DNA from: Channallabes apus
Taxonomy: Eukaryota > Chordata > Actinopteri > Siluriformes > Clariidae
Direction of reading: 5' to 3'
Assembly: GCA_030522415.1 (NCBI GenBank)
Contig: CM060121.1
Coordinates: forward strand, 120,001-184,000
DNA: 64,000 bases
Under the pieces are notes generated by a model. It made no database searches and had not been told where the DNA came from. It was given only the letters and a program-made list of their open reading frames with translations. Position 1 is the first letter of the stretch; the number at the start of each line of letters is the position of its first letter. A program made the translations under genes and the position numbers. Positions 22,962-34,573 of this stretch are shown here, piece by piece.

Positions 22962-23867
22962 ATGTCTACCGTTCAGCTTGTTCAGTGTGTAGAGTGCAGG
23001 ATGTTTAGACATTCTTCCTCCGTCATTAGTGATAATTTTATTTGTGATAGGTGTGTGTTAGTGAGCACTCTGACGGAGAAGATATCAGCATTAGAGGAGC
23101 GCATCCAGACTTTAGAGAGGGTTAGAGAGTGTGAGAGCAGCGTTATTCCTGTAGCGGACAGTCTGGGTGCCACAGGTGGAGAAAAACAGCCCCCGACTCC
23201 GGCATTAGAGCCCTCACAGCGGGGCGAGTGGGTGACGACTCGGCGGCATACTCGTTCAGCCAAAGCTAACGCTAAGGCTAGCCCACCGGAGCACACCTCC
23301 TCTGTGCCTCACGTGTCCAACAGGTTTGCTCTCCTCAGTGCTGCACCCGCTGAGAAACCTGAAAGAGCTCTGGTTATAGGAGACTCTATACTGAGACACG
23401 TGACATTAGCTAGACCTTTAGGGGCGCCAGCGGCAGTGGTTAGGTGTATCCCGGGAGCCAGAGCACCGGACATAGCAGGTAATCTTAGGGCTCTAAGACA
23501 GCCCAGGTTCTCTAAGATAGTGGTACATGCTGGAGCTAACGATAAACGCCTTCGTCAGTCAGAGGTTAGTAAGAGTAACTTTACAGAGGTGTTTAAATTA
23601 GCGAAGGCGATGTCCGATGAAGTAGTATGCTCTGGTCCCATCCCAATGAGACGTGGTGACATAACTTACAGCAGGTTATGGTCGCTGAACCGCTGGATGT
23701 CCAGGTGGTGCTCCGAAAATAATGTGGGCTACATAGATAATTGGAAGACCTTTGAGGGCAAAGCTGGCCTGTTAGGGCGGGACGGTGTCCATCCCACTCG
23801 GGAAGGTGCTGCTCTCATTTCCTGTAGTATAGCTCATAGTCTCAGTAGAGGTCTAGTTAATCGGTGA
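22962..23867 (+). CDS. Rex1-type LINE ORF1: zinc-finger plus GDSL/SGNH esterase-like protein (301 aa)
   Basis: Start chosen at ATG 22962 (MSTVQLVQCVEC); the frame is open further upstream but that part lies in leader and LINE-tail sequence. N-terminal CVEC ... CDRC pairs look like a small zinc finger; then a short coiled coil (EKISALEERIQTLERV), a Pro/Ser linker, NRFALLS, and an SGNH hydrolase fold: ALVIGDSILRHV (GDS nucleophile block), HAGAND (Asn block) and GRDGVHPTREGA (DxxH block). Such esterase ORF1 proteins are known from CR1-group LINEs and probably act in the RNP. No stop; appears intact. Confidence 0.85.
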   Translation: MSTVQLVQCVECRMFRHSSSVISDNFICDRCVLVSTLTEKISALEERIQTLERVRECESSVIPVADSLGATGGEKQPPTPALEPSQRGEWVTTRRHTRSAKANAKASPPEHTSSVPHVSNRFALLSAAPAEKPERALVIGDSILRHVTLARPLGAPAAVVRCIPGARAPDIAGNLRALRQPRFSKIVVHAGANDKRLRQSEVSKSNFTEVFKLAKAMSDEVVCSGPIPMRRGDITYSRLWSLNRWMSRWCSENNVGYIDNWKTFEGKAGLLGRDGVHPTREGAALISCSIAHSLSRGLVNR

Positions 23868-23963
23868 CAATCCAGAGCCCAGGCCAGGGAGCAGACAGAC
23901 AGGCTAAACCAACCGTCTGCTAGCTGCATAGAGTCGTCACTCAGGGTTCACCATATTGACACT

Positions 23964-26938
23964 GTGTCTGTTCCCCGATCTAAGCAAAAATGTAGAATGA
24001 CCCAGAAAGTCTGTTTCAATAATCTAATTAACATAAAGACCACAAACTCAGATCATACTGAATGCGCAGCCGGCACCTCTGATCTGAAGCTAGGATTGTT
24101 AAATATTAGATCTCTCGCATCAAAAGCGGTTATTGTTAATGAAATTATCACAGATCAGGCGTTTGATATACTCTGTTTAACTGAAACATGGGTTTAACAG
24201 GACGTGTATGTAGCTCTAAATGAAGCTAGTCCTCCTGGATACAGCTACATACACCAGCCTCGGTTAACTGGTAGAGGAGGAGGCGTCACAGTTATTCATA
24301 ATGATAATCTGTCTATCGTACAAAAACACGGACACAAATTTAACTCATTTGAAATTCTTTATAGTAACATAAGTGTACTTAAGTATATGAAGTCAGCTCA
24401 GTCGATTCCACTAATTATAATTTACAGACCTCCAGGGCCGTATTCTGAATTTCTTAGTGAATTTGCGGATTTAATCTCAGACCTGGTCGTTTCTGTAGAC
24501 AAAGTGTTAATTGCTGGAGATTTTAACGTTCATTTTGAGAATCCAGAAGACCCTCTGAGAACAGCATTAATGTCCATACTGGACTCCGTAGGTGTAAATC
24601 AGTGTGTAGTAGGACCCACTCATAAAGCAGGTCACACTTTAGACTTAATAATATTTTTCGGATTAATTATAAGAAATGTATTCACAATTCCACTGTCTGA
24701 AATTATCTCAGATCACTATCTTGTCTCCATTCAAGTGTGTCACAGTGATAAAGTACGCACAGCACCGCGCTACCGTATTAAACGTACTTTCACATCAACT
24801 ACCACACAGAGTTTTATCAGTAATCTCCCAGAGTTACCAACTTCGATTAGGCCACCGTCTGACCCCACAGAACTCGATCAGGCGACTGAATATTTAGAGT
24901 CGACACTTCGTTGTACCTTAGATAATGTAGCTCCAGCTAAAAGAAAAATGATTAGAGATAAGAAACTCGCTCCCTGGTATAACGATCACACGCGCACTTT
25001 AAAACAGACTGCTCGGAAATTAGAGCGTAAATGGCGTCAAACTAAATTATTGGTATTTCAAATAGCATGGAAAGAGAGCATCCTGAACTATAGGAAAGCT
25101 CTTAGTGTAGCTAGATCAACGTTTCTCTCCACTCTTATAGAAGAAAATAAAAATAATCCTAGATTTTTATTTAATACCGTAGCCAAATTAACCAGAAATA
25201 AGACCACTACAGAAATCTCCACAACAACATCATGCAATAGTGAGGACTTCATGAACTTTTTTAATAGTAAAATTGTAAATATCAGGCATAAAATTGAGGC
25301 TTTGAAACCGAACAATGCAATTGATACAGATGTTAACCTAGCCATGTCAGATTCAAACCTAGAATACTTTACTCCTCTTGAAGAGAATGAACTAATTTCA
25401 CTCATCTCTTCTGCAAATTCATCAACCTGTATATTAGATCCTATACCGACACATTTTCTTAAACAGATAGTACCAGTAATAACAGAACCGCTGTTGAGAA
25501 TAATTAATTCCTCACTCAGCATTGGTTATGTTCCAAAATCTTTTAAATTAGCAGTTATCAAACCAATAATTAAGAAACCTGACCTCGACCCTGTCAGCTG
25601 TCCAATTACAGGCCAATATCAAACCTCCCCTTTATCTCTAAGATTCTGGAAAAGATAGTAGCAGAGCAGCTATGCTCATATCTACATAGAAATGGCATAC
25701 ATGAACTGTATCAGTCAGGATTTAGGCCTCATCACAGCACAGAAACAGCACTCGTTAAAGTAGTAAATGACCTCCTATTGGCCTCTGATCAGGGTTGTGT
25801 AACTATGCTTGTATTACTCGACCTCAGTGCAGCTTTTGACACCATTGATCATGCCATTCTTCTTCACAGATTAGAAAATGTAGTAAGAATTAAGGGTACA
25901 GCCCTCTCCTGGCTCAGATCCTATTTGACCGATCGTTATCAGTATGTAGACTTAAATGGTGATTATTCTGCATGTTCTCTAGTGGAGTTTGGCGTTCCGC
26001 AGGGTTCAGTTTTAGGCCCACTGCTTTTCTCCCTTTACATGCTTCCTCTGGGCAACATAATCCGTAAGCATGGTATTAGTTTTCATTGTTATGCTGACGA
26101 CACACAGCTATACGTCTCAACAAAACCTGATGAGAAAAACCAGCTTACTAAAGTTGAGCAATGTGTGCAGGACATAAGAAATTGGATGCTAATTAACTTC
26201 CTTCTGCTTAATCCGGATAAGACAGAAGTTCTAGTCATAGGACCGCATACAGCTAGGAGTAAAATCTTAGATCACACCGTAACTTTAGATGGCCTTTCTG
26301 TTCCAACAAGTGCAACAGTAAAAGACCTCGGCGTGATTATAGATTCCAGCCTTTCATTTGAAGCTCATGTAGATAATATCACCAGGATAGCATTCTTTCA
26401 CCTCAGAAATATTGCCAAGATAAGAAATATATTGTCGGTAAAAGATGCAGAGAAACTAGTTCATGCTTCTATCACTTCTAGGTTGGACTATTGTAATGCC
26501 TTACTGTCTGGTTGTTCTGTTAGGTGCATAAACAAGCTTCAGCTAGTCCAGAATGCAGCAGCGAGAGTCCTCACTAGAACCAGAAGATATGAGCACATCA
26601 CCCCTATCCTATCTTCACTACATTGGCTCCCTGTGAAATTTCGCATTGATTTTAAAATACTACTCTTGACATATAAAGCATTAAATGGTCTCGCGCCGCA
26701 GTATCTGAGCGAACTGCTAGTGTCTTACGATCCGCCTCGCCTACTTCGGTCAAAGGATGCAGGCTGCTTGTCAGTACCGCGTATTATGAACATACTACAG
26801 CTGGGGTCAGAGCTTTTTCTTACAAAGCCCCAAAATTATGGAATAGTCTTCCAAATAGTGTTCGGGACTCAGACACAGTCTCAGTGTTTAAGTCTAGGCT
26901 CAAAACCTATTTATTTAGCCAAGCATTATTATAAATAG
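23964..26938 (+). pseudogene. Rex1-type LINE ORF2: endonuclease and reverse transcriptase, one stop and a frameshift
   Basis: Endonuclease part: LGLLNIRSLASKA, CLTETWV, IAGDFNVHFE, ISDHYLVSI. The frame is stopped at 24195-24197 just after CLTETWV (TAA where the 53.4-kb copy has AAA). A one-base shift lies between DLDPVS and the [10 protein letters not shown] region near 25600; after it RT motifs follow: [14 protein letters not shown] (A), [29 protein letters not shown] (C) and the C-terminal [20 protein letters not shown] block. The same frameshift occurs in the copy at 56.6 kb. Confidence 0.88.
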
Positions 26939-27843
26939 ATTTGCCATAAGGTAAAGGAGCAGATCTGGGGGACTCATGGACATAGAGTATTATGGTGAAC
27001 TGGTATGTTTAGATGCTGTCTTCCTCACTCTCATTTGATCACTCAGGTTTGTTGACTGTGAGATGATTGTTTGCTTTACATCTCAGTTCCCCCTCATGTT
27101 TGTGTTTCCTTCTGGCTCTCCCCTTTAGTTATGCTGTCATAGTTAGTTCTGCCGGAGTCCCTGCTTGCACTCAACAGTAAATATACATTCACATTAGACA
27201 TTGTGACTGTGACCATACCTAATTGCAATCTCTCCTCCTCTTCTCTTCCTCCCCTCTTTCTCTTTCCTCTCTCCCCCTGTCTCCCCCTTTCACTCTTTCT
27301 CTCTCTCTCTCTGTCGAGCTACACATGTGGTTCCTGAGCTGCCAGTGATCCAGACTCCCTCTGCCCTCCAGACCTGTCTGACCCATCCTGGTGCCCCGTT
27401 TCTGGTTGGAGGTCTCGTCGCATGGATGCCCCGTGTGTCTCTTTGGGATGCACCTGGTGTCTGGGGATGATTCTCTCTACTTAGAAGATGGTTCTGGCCT
27501 CGACTGGTGTTGTCAGCTGTTTCTCTAAGGACTTGACAATTCGATAGTTCAGGACTGGAACTTTCTACAAGTCTATCTGAGTCTCCAATAACTACTGGAC
27601 TCCATTTTAACATCAATTAACATCAACTATTATAGCTGAACCTAACACTTAACACTGTATAAATGCAGATCATTGCAGATCTGTTTCACCCAGATGAGGA
27701 TGGGTTCCCTGTTGAGTCTGGTTCCTCTCAAGGTTTCTTCCTATTACCATCTCAGGGAGTTTTTCCTTGCCACTGTCGCCCTCGGGCTTGCTCACCAGGG
27801 ACTATCTGAACATTTTTGATTCATACACATTCACATTCCATAC

Positions 27844-27886
27844 ATTCATTCATTCATTCATCTTCTATACCGCTTAATCCTGTGTT
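27844..27886 (-). mobile_element. 43-bp SINE tail insertion
   Basis: (ATTC)n followed by TTCTATACCGCTTAATCCTG, the 3' end of a SINE like that at 7015, flanked by an exact 11-bp duplication ACATTCCATAC (27833-27843 and 27887-27897). The other Rex1 copies lack it. A severely 5'-truncated retroposition event. Confidence 0.85.
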
Positions 27887-27974
27887 ACATTCCATACAAA
27901 CTTAAATAATTCTTTTGATTGTGTAAAGCTGTTTTGAGACAATGTCAATTGTTAAAAGCACTATACAAATAAAA

Positions 27975-28655
27975 CTGAACACCAACACCCCACAACACCA
28001 ACACCAAGCCCCCCTCAACACCAACACCCCCAACACCAACACCCCCCCAACACCAACCCCACCTCAACACCAACACCCCCCAACACCAACACCGCCAACA
28101 CCCCCCAACACCAACACCCCCCCAACACCAACACCCCCCCAACACCAATACAAACCCCCCAACACCAACACCCCCCCAACACCAACACCCCCCCAACACC
28201 AACACAAACCCCCCAACACCAACACAAACCCCCCAACACCAACACCCCCCCAACACCAAGACCCCCCAACACCAACACCCCCAACACCAACACCCCCAAC
28301 ACCAACACCCCCCAACACCAACCCCCCCTCCACACCAACACCCCCTCCACACCAACACCCCCAACACCAACCCCCCCTCCACACCAACACCCCCCAACAC
28401 CAACCCCCCAACACCCCCACAACACCAACACCCCCAATACCCTGCCAACACCCCAACACCAACACCCACCCAACAGCAACCCCCCCCTCAACACCAACAC
28501 CGCCCCAACACCAACCCCACCAAAACACCACTCCCAAACACCAACACCAACACCAACCCCCCTCAACATCAACACCCCCAACACCAACACTAACACCCCC
28601 AACACTGACACCCCCTCAACACCAACCACCCCATCAACAGCCCCTCCAATAAATG
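27975..28655. repeat. CAACACC-type minisatellite
   Basis: About 680 bp of irregular C-rich repeats with units such as CCCCCAACACCAACA, starting directly after the Rex1 tail. No C/G balance on the plus strand (almost no G), which yields long meaningless ORFs on both strands. Confidence 0.92.
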
Positions 28656-31600
28656 TAGTATTAGTTATAATAAATAATTTTATAATAATAATTAGAATTT
28701 TAAAAATCCTACTTTTAATTAATAACTTAACAATTAACAATGTATTTATTAATAATTATTGTTAATGTTTTAATTATTTAATCATTGTTTGTTGATAAGT
28801 TATAAATTAAGTAACTCATAACTAATTGTTAAACATGAATTACTAATCTGAATTCGTATCCTATTTGCATATAATTGACAACATCAAAAAACACAAAGAC
28901 AGGTCTGCATCAGAGGACAGTAGGAGGGTTTCGACAGGCCAGTTCCATCTGCAGACCTCAACTAACCTGAGCAGTATCTCACCTCCTCAAGAGGAGACTG
29001 AGGGAGGGAGACACACACACACACCCCAAAAGACACAACTACTACACGAAGCTGCGCTACAAGGCTGGAAAAGCATCACAAAAGAAGAGAATAGCAGTGT
29101 GGTGATGTCAGAGGATCAGGGTTCAGCGGTTCCATGTAGTTGGTGATAGATATTACATGATATTTACTTTCATTTACTTTGAGACTATTTGTTCCAACAC
29201 TTTTGCTTATCTGAAACATTAGAAAGTCTGCTTCCAAAAAATAAGTTTAAATTTAGATATAATTAGCAAGAAGTGCAGTCTGAGCTACCGTCTCATATTT
29301 AACTTTAGGTCTTCGGTGTGTAAAACAGTACATGAAATGGTGTAATGTGCCGTCAATCACTTCTGCAGATATCTGGAGACACTAACACTGCAAGACATGC
29401 AGAATTCTGTATTTATTTACTCTTTACATTAAAATCGACTTGCTCTTTAGTGTACAGTAACATTATTTCTCCATGTCCGATTATAATACTCAACACATGG
29501 CAATATTAGTGGCTATATCTTTTATAAGCTCTACAATCACTAAACGTCTCGTCACTGGTTAGTACAAGTACAGCACGTAGATGTATATACAAATACAATG
29601 TACTGTAACATACATGTAATTTAATAAAGCATTAACCGTACTTTTTTACAACTAATGACCAAAAGGACAGAAAAGAGAACATGTCCATATTTTTGGCTCG
29701 GCCTGGTGTGTGTGTTTTGTGTGTTGTGTGATGGCAGTTGCTGTGCTGTGCAGTTATTTGCCCCAGCAGAGATCAGCTCCATCCAGTACTCCAATTCCAG
29801 ACATTAAATAGCTCTCTAATTGGATTCTGTGCTCCTAAAAGTGACGATACACATCTACAAAGACAGGACAGCGAGATCGGGCAGGCTGTTCGATTGGCTA
29901 TAATCGCGTTATCATGTTGTCTGTGTGAGTACAGGTTCAGGCCAGGTGAGAGTCATCTTAATGCAGTCTGGAGACTACAGAAACTATTAGTCAGTCTGTC
30001 TGTCTCCTTGTTTGTTGGTTGATGAGTCTGCCTTCTGATACGTTAGTCTCCAAATAAATCAATGCATTAGTCTGCTGGTCAGTCAGTGAGGCTGTCATGA
30101 TTGCTTTTCAAACTAAGGACAATTTAAATGGGCTCATCATGATGTGATTCCAATATCCACTTTTAATCCTAAAACATGTAGAAAGTATTTCAGACAGTTT
30201 GTCATACAGATTTCAAACAAATGCACAGACACATACGAACACATAGACACAAATACGTATGTTAACACATTTAGGTGTCCACATACAGCAGGGTGTTCCA
30301 AGAGTTTATTAGCTTGATTGTTCGCCATCAACAAAGTTAAACTGCTTGGCCAGGCTTCGGCGAGTAATGTGATGCGCCAGACGCCAGCCTTGCCCTTGGT
30401 TTTGTGTTCTATGTGTGAGAAGGCATGGCAGTATGAATAAGGGAGATCATGTGAAGAGGAGAAGGAGGAGGATCTGGCTTGAGGCAGGCATGAGGAGCAA
30501 TCAGAGAGACAGACAAAGAGAGAGAGAGAAAGAGACATTACCCCTCTCCTTCTCCATCCCCTCCTCCGCTGTGTGCAAACCAGAGATGATCAGAGACGGC
30601 CAGAGAGACAGACAGCACACACAGATAAACAAACACCAACACAGACAGAGCACAGGAAACACAGACATACTGAAACAGGAGAAGAATGCAGGAGGAGGAA
30701 AGACATCAATATGAGACAGTGAGAATATTTATAAAAGAATGAATGCATAGAGCGCAAGTTGTGTTATATGTGGACACCTAATCTAAACACAAACAGATAC
30801 TGACACAGCATATAAATACACAACATCTACCAGTCTTACCAGTAACAACAGACACAGAACGGACATTACCACTCACAGCCAGAGGGCGCCAGAGACACCC
30901 CGGTGTACTTGAAGGTTACAACACATTCTCTGAGCAGGGATGGGGAGGATGGGTGGAGGAGAGGGAGAAAAAGACGACTGTTCCTTTAGGTCTGATTATG
31001 CCCACTAAAAACTAATTCATAAAGAGCTTTGAGGGAAAATCTAGAGGAACAAGGTGAAAGGACTCAGAATAATGAGGCCACTCAGATTTAATCTATTTAA
31101 TTATCCACAATTTCTGAAATCTGTTAGGATATGAGGATTGGAAAACTAGTCCTACAGCTGAGCCTAAACGCACAGAAGGTAGAGACACGGTGGAGAATGA
31201 GAGCAGGTCTGGAGGACATTCTGAAGAGTTCTTCTCATCCCCTTCGCCATGTGATGTCCATAATAATCTTTATCAAGGCAGTCTTCCCAGTAACGTGCTT
31301 AAGGAATCATTACTGGGGATGTTTTTGTCCCCAGTGTGATCAGGTTCCACATTGTCTCCTCGCAGTGTGTTTGTTCTCCTGCCCGCTCAAGGACCATATC
31401 TAGCATCTTTTACTTATTGTACCCACGCATGCTAACAATGCTAATGGTTTCTATAGCAGCTATAACATGGATGGTATAATTTACAGAAAATCTCTAAATC
31501 CAGCTAAAATCCTCAGGTGCTAAATAATTTTCAAATGTTGCTTACATTTTGTCAACTCTTCAATTAGAAGTGCACATGGTTTAGAAAATGGAAACTAAAA

Positions 31601-31915
31601 TGGGCATCTGCGAATTAGAGGGTTGCAAGTGTCCCAAAAACTAGCCTTATGGTACTTGGAAAGATGAGCCAGTTTCTGGGGTCGATAAGAGCTGAAACAG
31701 GTTTACTATTAAAGGACATGGGAAAGTCGGTGCAAAGTAGATTGGTGCTCTTGGGGGTCCAGGAACCATTTGGCTGCATTGTGGGTCTTTTTTACTGATA
31801 GAGGCACAAGAAGAATAAAGGACATGCAGCAGGCATGGGGAGGAACAAAAAACACTAGGGACACACAACCTCAATGACACAGCACAACATGGCTGTGGGT
31901 CCTGTGGACACTTAC
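28656..31915. other. intron, largely unique-looking sequence
   Basis: About 3.2 kb without a recognised TE or exon, apart from the speculative 27-nt exon at 30542. AT-rich at 28660-28870; GA-rich patches near 30410-30530. Short ORFs here have no recognisable domains. Confidence 0.5.
30542..30568 (-). other. candidate 27-nt cassette exon in IIIS3-S4 intron (speculative)
   Basis: Sense-strand acceptor TTTGCACACAG, 27 nt, donor GTAATG. In phase it would add nine Gly/Glu/Asp-rich residues without a stop. It shares its donor sequence and a preceding CTGATC...TCTCT context with the 22001 candidate. Transcript data are lacking. Confidence 0.18.
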
Positions 31916-32022
31916 GTGAAGGCGAAGGCTACCAAAGCACCACTGACCACTATAAAGTCCAGAATGTTCCAGAGGTCACGGAAATATGAGCCCTGATGAA
32001 GTACCAAACCCAGATCCACCAT
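31916..32022 (-). CDS. cacna1a: cacna1a exon: IIIS3
   Basis: 107-nt exon encoding [20 protein letters not shown] then [15 protein letters not shown], covering IIIS3. It ends AC, to be completed to Thr by the exon at 20697. Acceptor CTCCCAG, donor GTAAG. The downstream intron (31915 to 20698, 11.2 kb) is where paralogous Cav2 channels splice small cassette exons into the IIIS3-S4 linker. Confidence 0.96.
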
Positions 32023-32143
32023 CTGGGAGACAGAGGGAGCAAAAGGGAGAGAGAGATAAGGAAGATATCATGGCTTGGCTAGAAAGATCTAGGTTCATTG
32101 AAAGAAAGTGTTTAAGATTTTTAAGAATGTTTAAGGTGTTTAC

Positions 32144-32203
32144 CTTTATGAGCATCTCGAAGGTGAACACACCTGTGAAGACGTAGTCAAAATAACGCAG
32201 AAC
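32144..32203 (-). CDS. cacna1a: cacna1a exon: IIIS2
   Basis: 60-nt exon, phase 0 at both ends, encoding VLRYFDYVFTGVFTFEMLIK (IIIS2). FTGVFTFEM is near invariant in Cav channels; the acidic residue in TFEM contributes to the gating charge transfer centre. Acceptor CTGTAG, donor GTAAAC. Confidence 0.96.
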
Positions 32204-32364
32204 CTACAGATTGAGACAAAGGGACATGGAGTTGGACTGTAGCACTGTGGGCAATGAGGCTGGACAGACCATTTCAGATTTGGTGTCCGTGCTGTTGGAA
32301 GGAGAATTCACAGCAGTGTAGCCAGAGAACAGATGGAGTGTGTTAAGCAGAAGAACTGACTCAC

Positions 32365-32494
32365 GTTGTTCCGGGGGGAGTCAGGCCACACCGGGTCTTC
32401 AGCAGCAAGAGCAATACTGCTCATCGCAATGACCAGAAGAATACACATCTCAAAGTACCTCAGGGTCACAATATAGTGACACAACCTGCGAAAC
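32365..32494 (-). CDS. cacna1a: cacna1a exon: IIIS1
   Basis: 130-nt exon reading [20 protein letters not shown], then [18 protein letters not shown] and SPRNN. It contains transmembrane helix IIIS1 and the S1-S2 linker. Acceptor CTGTAG, donor GTGAGT, ends in phase 0. The 130-nt size fits the Cav2 family exon. No disruption is seen. Confidence 0.96.
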
Positions 32495-32915
32495 CTACAG
32501 ACATGCACACACAGGTTTAAACATAAGATATGACTGTTTAATGCAATACTCATGCTGGAAAATCAATTGTGACCAGAAAACATGGCCATGAGCAGTGCAG
32601 ACAAGCAACCAGTAACACCAGTTTCATCAGTCAAAGCCAGGATGCTCAATGATCACTAAATAGATTAGTCAAGCTTGAAGCAGCATGGAATTGATTCTGC
32701 TTTAAGTGTGTATGATGAAGCCAGGGACTGGCACAGGGTAGTATCCGGAAAGTTTAGTGCCAGGTTATTTTGTGTAATGGTAGATTTGTAGTTTTAGTCA
32801 TGAGACGCTGTGTACACACCTTAGGTGTTTGACACAGATGATGCATATTCTCGTGTTGATGTAGTTTAAGAGCTACAGGTTATGTAGGCCTGCAATTACA
32901 GAGTGCTGAACTCAC

Positions 32916-33054
32916 GGGTTAGTAGTGGAGAGGATGAACATAGAACTGTAAGGGGGCATTGGTTTAGGCCCTCCATCATCTTTGTCATCATCATCATCAT
33001 CACCTTTCAAATCCTCCTTCTTGGGCAGCGGTTCTGTGTTGGCATTCTTATTAA
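32916..33054 (-). CDS. cacna1a: cacna1a exon: acidic leader of domain III
   Basis: 139-nt exon encoding [18 protein letters not shown], an acidic Asp run, then [20 protein letters not shown] and NP. It ends two bases into Pro, completed by the next exon to give NPFRR. The pattern (basic LPKKE, acid run, [19 protein letters not shown]) is the signature entry to domain III of Cav2.1. The Asp run is coded by a short GAT repeat, so its length may vary between individuals. Acceptor CCCACAG, donor GTGAGT. Confidence 0.94.
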
Positions 33055-33191
33055 CTGTGGGAAAAAGATTAAAGAAGAGCTGAGACAGATATTTACAAAT
33101 CAACTAACAGACAACAAACCTCTAGTTTAACTGTTCTCTGTTAAGTTTATCGACTGTTCCTGATGGTAACCACATCAGGACAATTTCACAC

Positions 33192-33541
33192 CTTGCAGAA
33201 TGGCATTGGCAGAAGGGAACATGGGTGGCATGTCTATGGCTGTGTAGTCTGGTTTGGCATCTAGATGAACAAGGTTAATGGTAGTAGAGGCAGGGTTGGT
33301 GAGAATAAAACTGCTCTCTGTGGTGGTAGGAGCCAGACAGGAACCACGTGTGCTGCTGACAAGGCTGAGGAGGCTGGAGTGAGGTGTGGAACGGCTGCTT
33401 GGCCCACGGGGGTCTGAGGGAACCAGTGGCTGGGTAGCAAGCTTACTGTTCATCACATTGTCCAGGTCCTCACTATACTGGCTGTCCTGCCTAGACAGAG
33501 TCTTCTGAATAGGACGAGTGGTGGACAAAGTAGGGCCATCC
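33192..33541 (-). CDS. cacna1a: cacna1a exon: Ser/Thr-rich II-III loop
   Basis: 350-nt exon reading DGPTLSTTRPIQ, then a Ser/Thr/Pro-rich stretch, then ESSFILTNPASTTIN and KPDYTAIDMPP, ending AILQ. LSTTRPIQ and the TNP segment correspond to landmarks in the Cav2.1 loop. Acceptor CTATAG. The donor is placed after the first G of AAGGTGTGA because only that choice forms the Val codon of VNKNAN with the next exon. This part of the loop is rich in potential phosphorylation sites. Confidence 0.9.
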
Positions 33542-33658
33542 CTATAGAGAGAACGAGAAAGAAAAGAAGTAGACAGGAGAGCAGGTAAAGACAAAACAGA
33601 GCATAAAAATTTACTTATACTTTAAAATTTTGATGATGTACTGTAAACATAAACATAC

Positions 33659-34191
33659 TTTCTGCGATGTCGGCCCCTCTCCCCCTGCTCTCCTCTTTCC
33701 CTCCGTCCCTCTTTTTCTCCATGTCGGTGACATCTCTGTCTCCGATCAGCTCCGTCTGCTTGCACACCTTCGATCCCACCCTCTGTACCCTTGTTTCGGT
33801 GTCTCCTGCCTCCCCCACCATTCTCAGCTTCTTCATCCAAAGCCTTGCGATGTTGGCGAGAGCGTCCGTTTCTTTGCCCACGATGTTCTCTCTTTCGGTG
33901 TGTATCTCTCATACCCAACTCAGTTCCCTCTGTGCCAGCATGGCTTTGATTCTCAGACTTCCTGCAACTTTGTTGAGACTCTATAGATTGTCCCCTCTCC
34001 AGAGTCCATGATGGAGCAGATCCTCCTCCTCCACCTCCTACTGTCGAATGCAACGGTGGCCGTTTGTGTAGAAGCTCCTCTCCTGGCCTGTTCTTGTTAG
34101 TGTTGTTATTTCGATTTTCTTGAGGGTCCACCACCAGCGGCCGGTCCAAGTGTGTCTTCATGTCGGGTCGGATGTGGCGAGAGTATGAGAC
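33659..34191 (-). CDS. cacna1a: cacna1a exon: large variable II-III loop exon
   Basis: 533-nt exon starting [10 protein letters not shown] then [20 protein letters not shown], a segment close to mammalian Cav2.1 as I remember it. The rest (about 140 residues) is low complexity, rich in Arg, Glu, His and Gly, with a poly-Gly run near residue 45. It corresponds to the fast-evolving middle of the II-III loop, the region used for synaptic-protein interaction in Cav2 channels. Acceptor CCCACAG, donor GTATGT. It ends two bases into a Lys codon completed by the next exon. Weak conservation of the low-complexity part is expected. Confidence 0.9.
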
Positions 34192-34534
34192 CTGTGGGAA
34201 AAGACACAGTTTAAGGTAATCACAAACTCATTAATCAAATAGTTTTTTTTACACAGTTAAACCGTGGATTGCACGTATAATTTGTTCAGGAAGTGTGCTT
34301 ATGTATCAAATCACTTGTAGTGACACACAAGTGAATTTCCTCCATAAGAAATAATGAAAACTCTGATAATTCGTTCCACAACCCAAAAATATTCATATAA
34401 AAATAAATAATACAAAATATAAAGTAAAAAAAAAAAAAAAGATTAACCTGCACTTTACATTTGAAAAGAATCATGACTGGTGTTAGACGAAAACAGGAGT
34501 GTGGGTGTAGAGGAGGGTGGGGTTAGGCTACTGT

Positions 34535-34573
<39 letters not shown>

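Larger units (their letters stand above)
22470..27977 (+). mobile_element. near full-length Rex1-type LINE
   Basis: Begins with a leader (CGTTGCCGAGAAAGTTTCAC, also at 48277), is interrupted by a short antisense LINE tail (22525-22795), then ORF1 (22962-23867), ORF2 (23964-26938, broken) and a 1-kb 3' UTR ending GCACTATACAAATAAAACTG. RT motif YADDTQLY and the 3' end are typical of Rex1/Babar-like CR1-group LINEs. A 43-bp SINE tail is inserted at 27844. Confidence 0.9.

Noticed and set aside
27942..28740. ORFs of 157-241 codons in the CAACACC array on both strands
   Set aside because: Low-complexity reads of a minisatellite lacking stops because of base composition.
33622..34011. Plus-strand ORFs over the large loop exon
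   Set aside because: Antisense shadows of the Arg/Glu/Gly-rich cacna1a exon.
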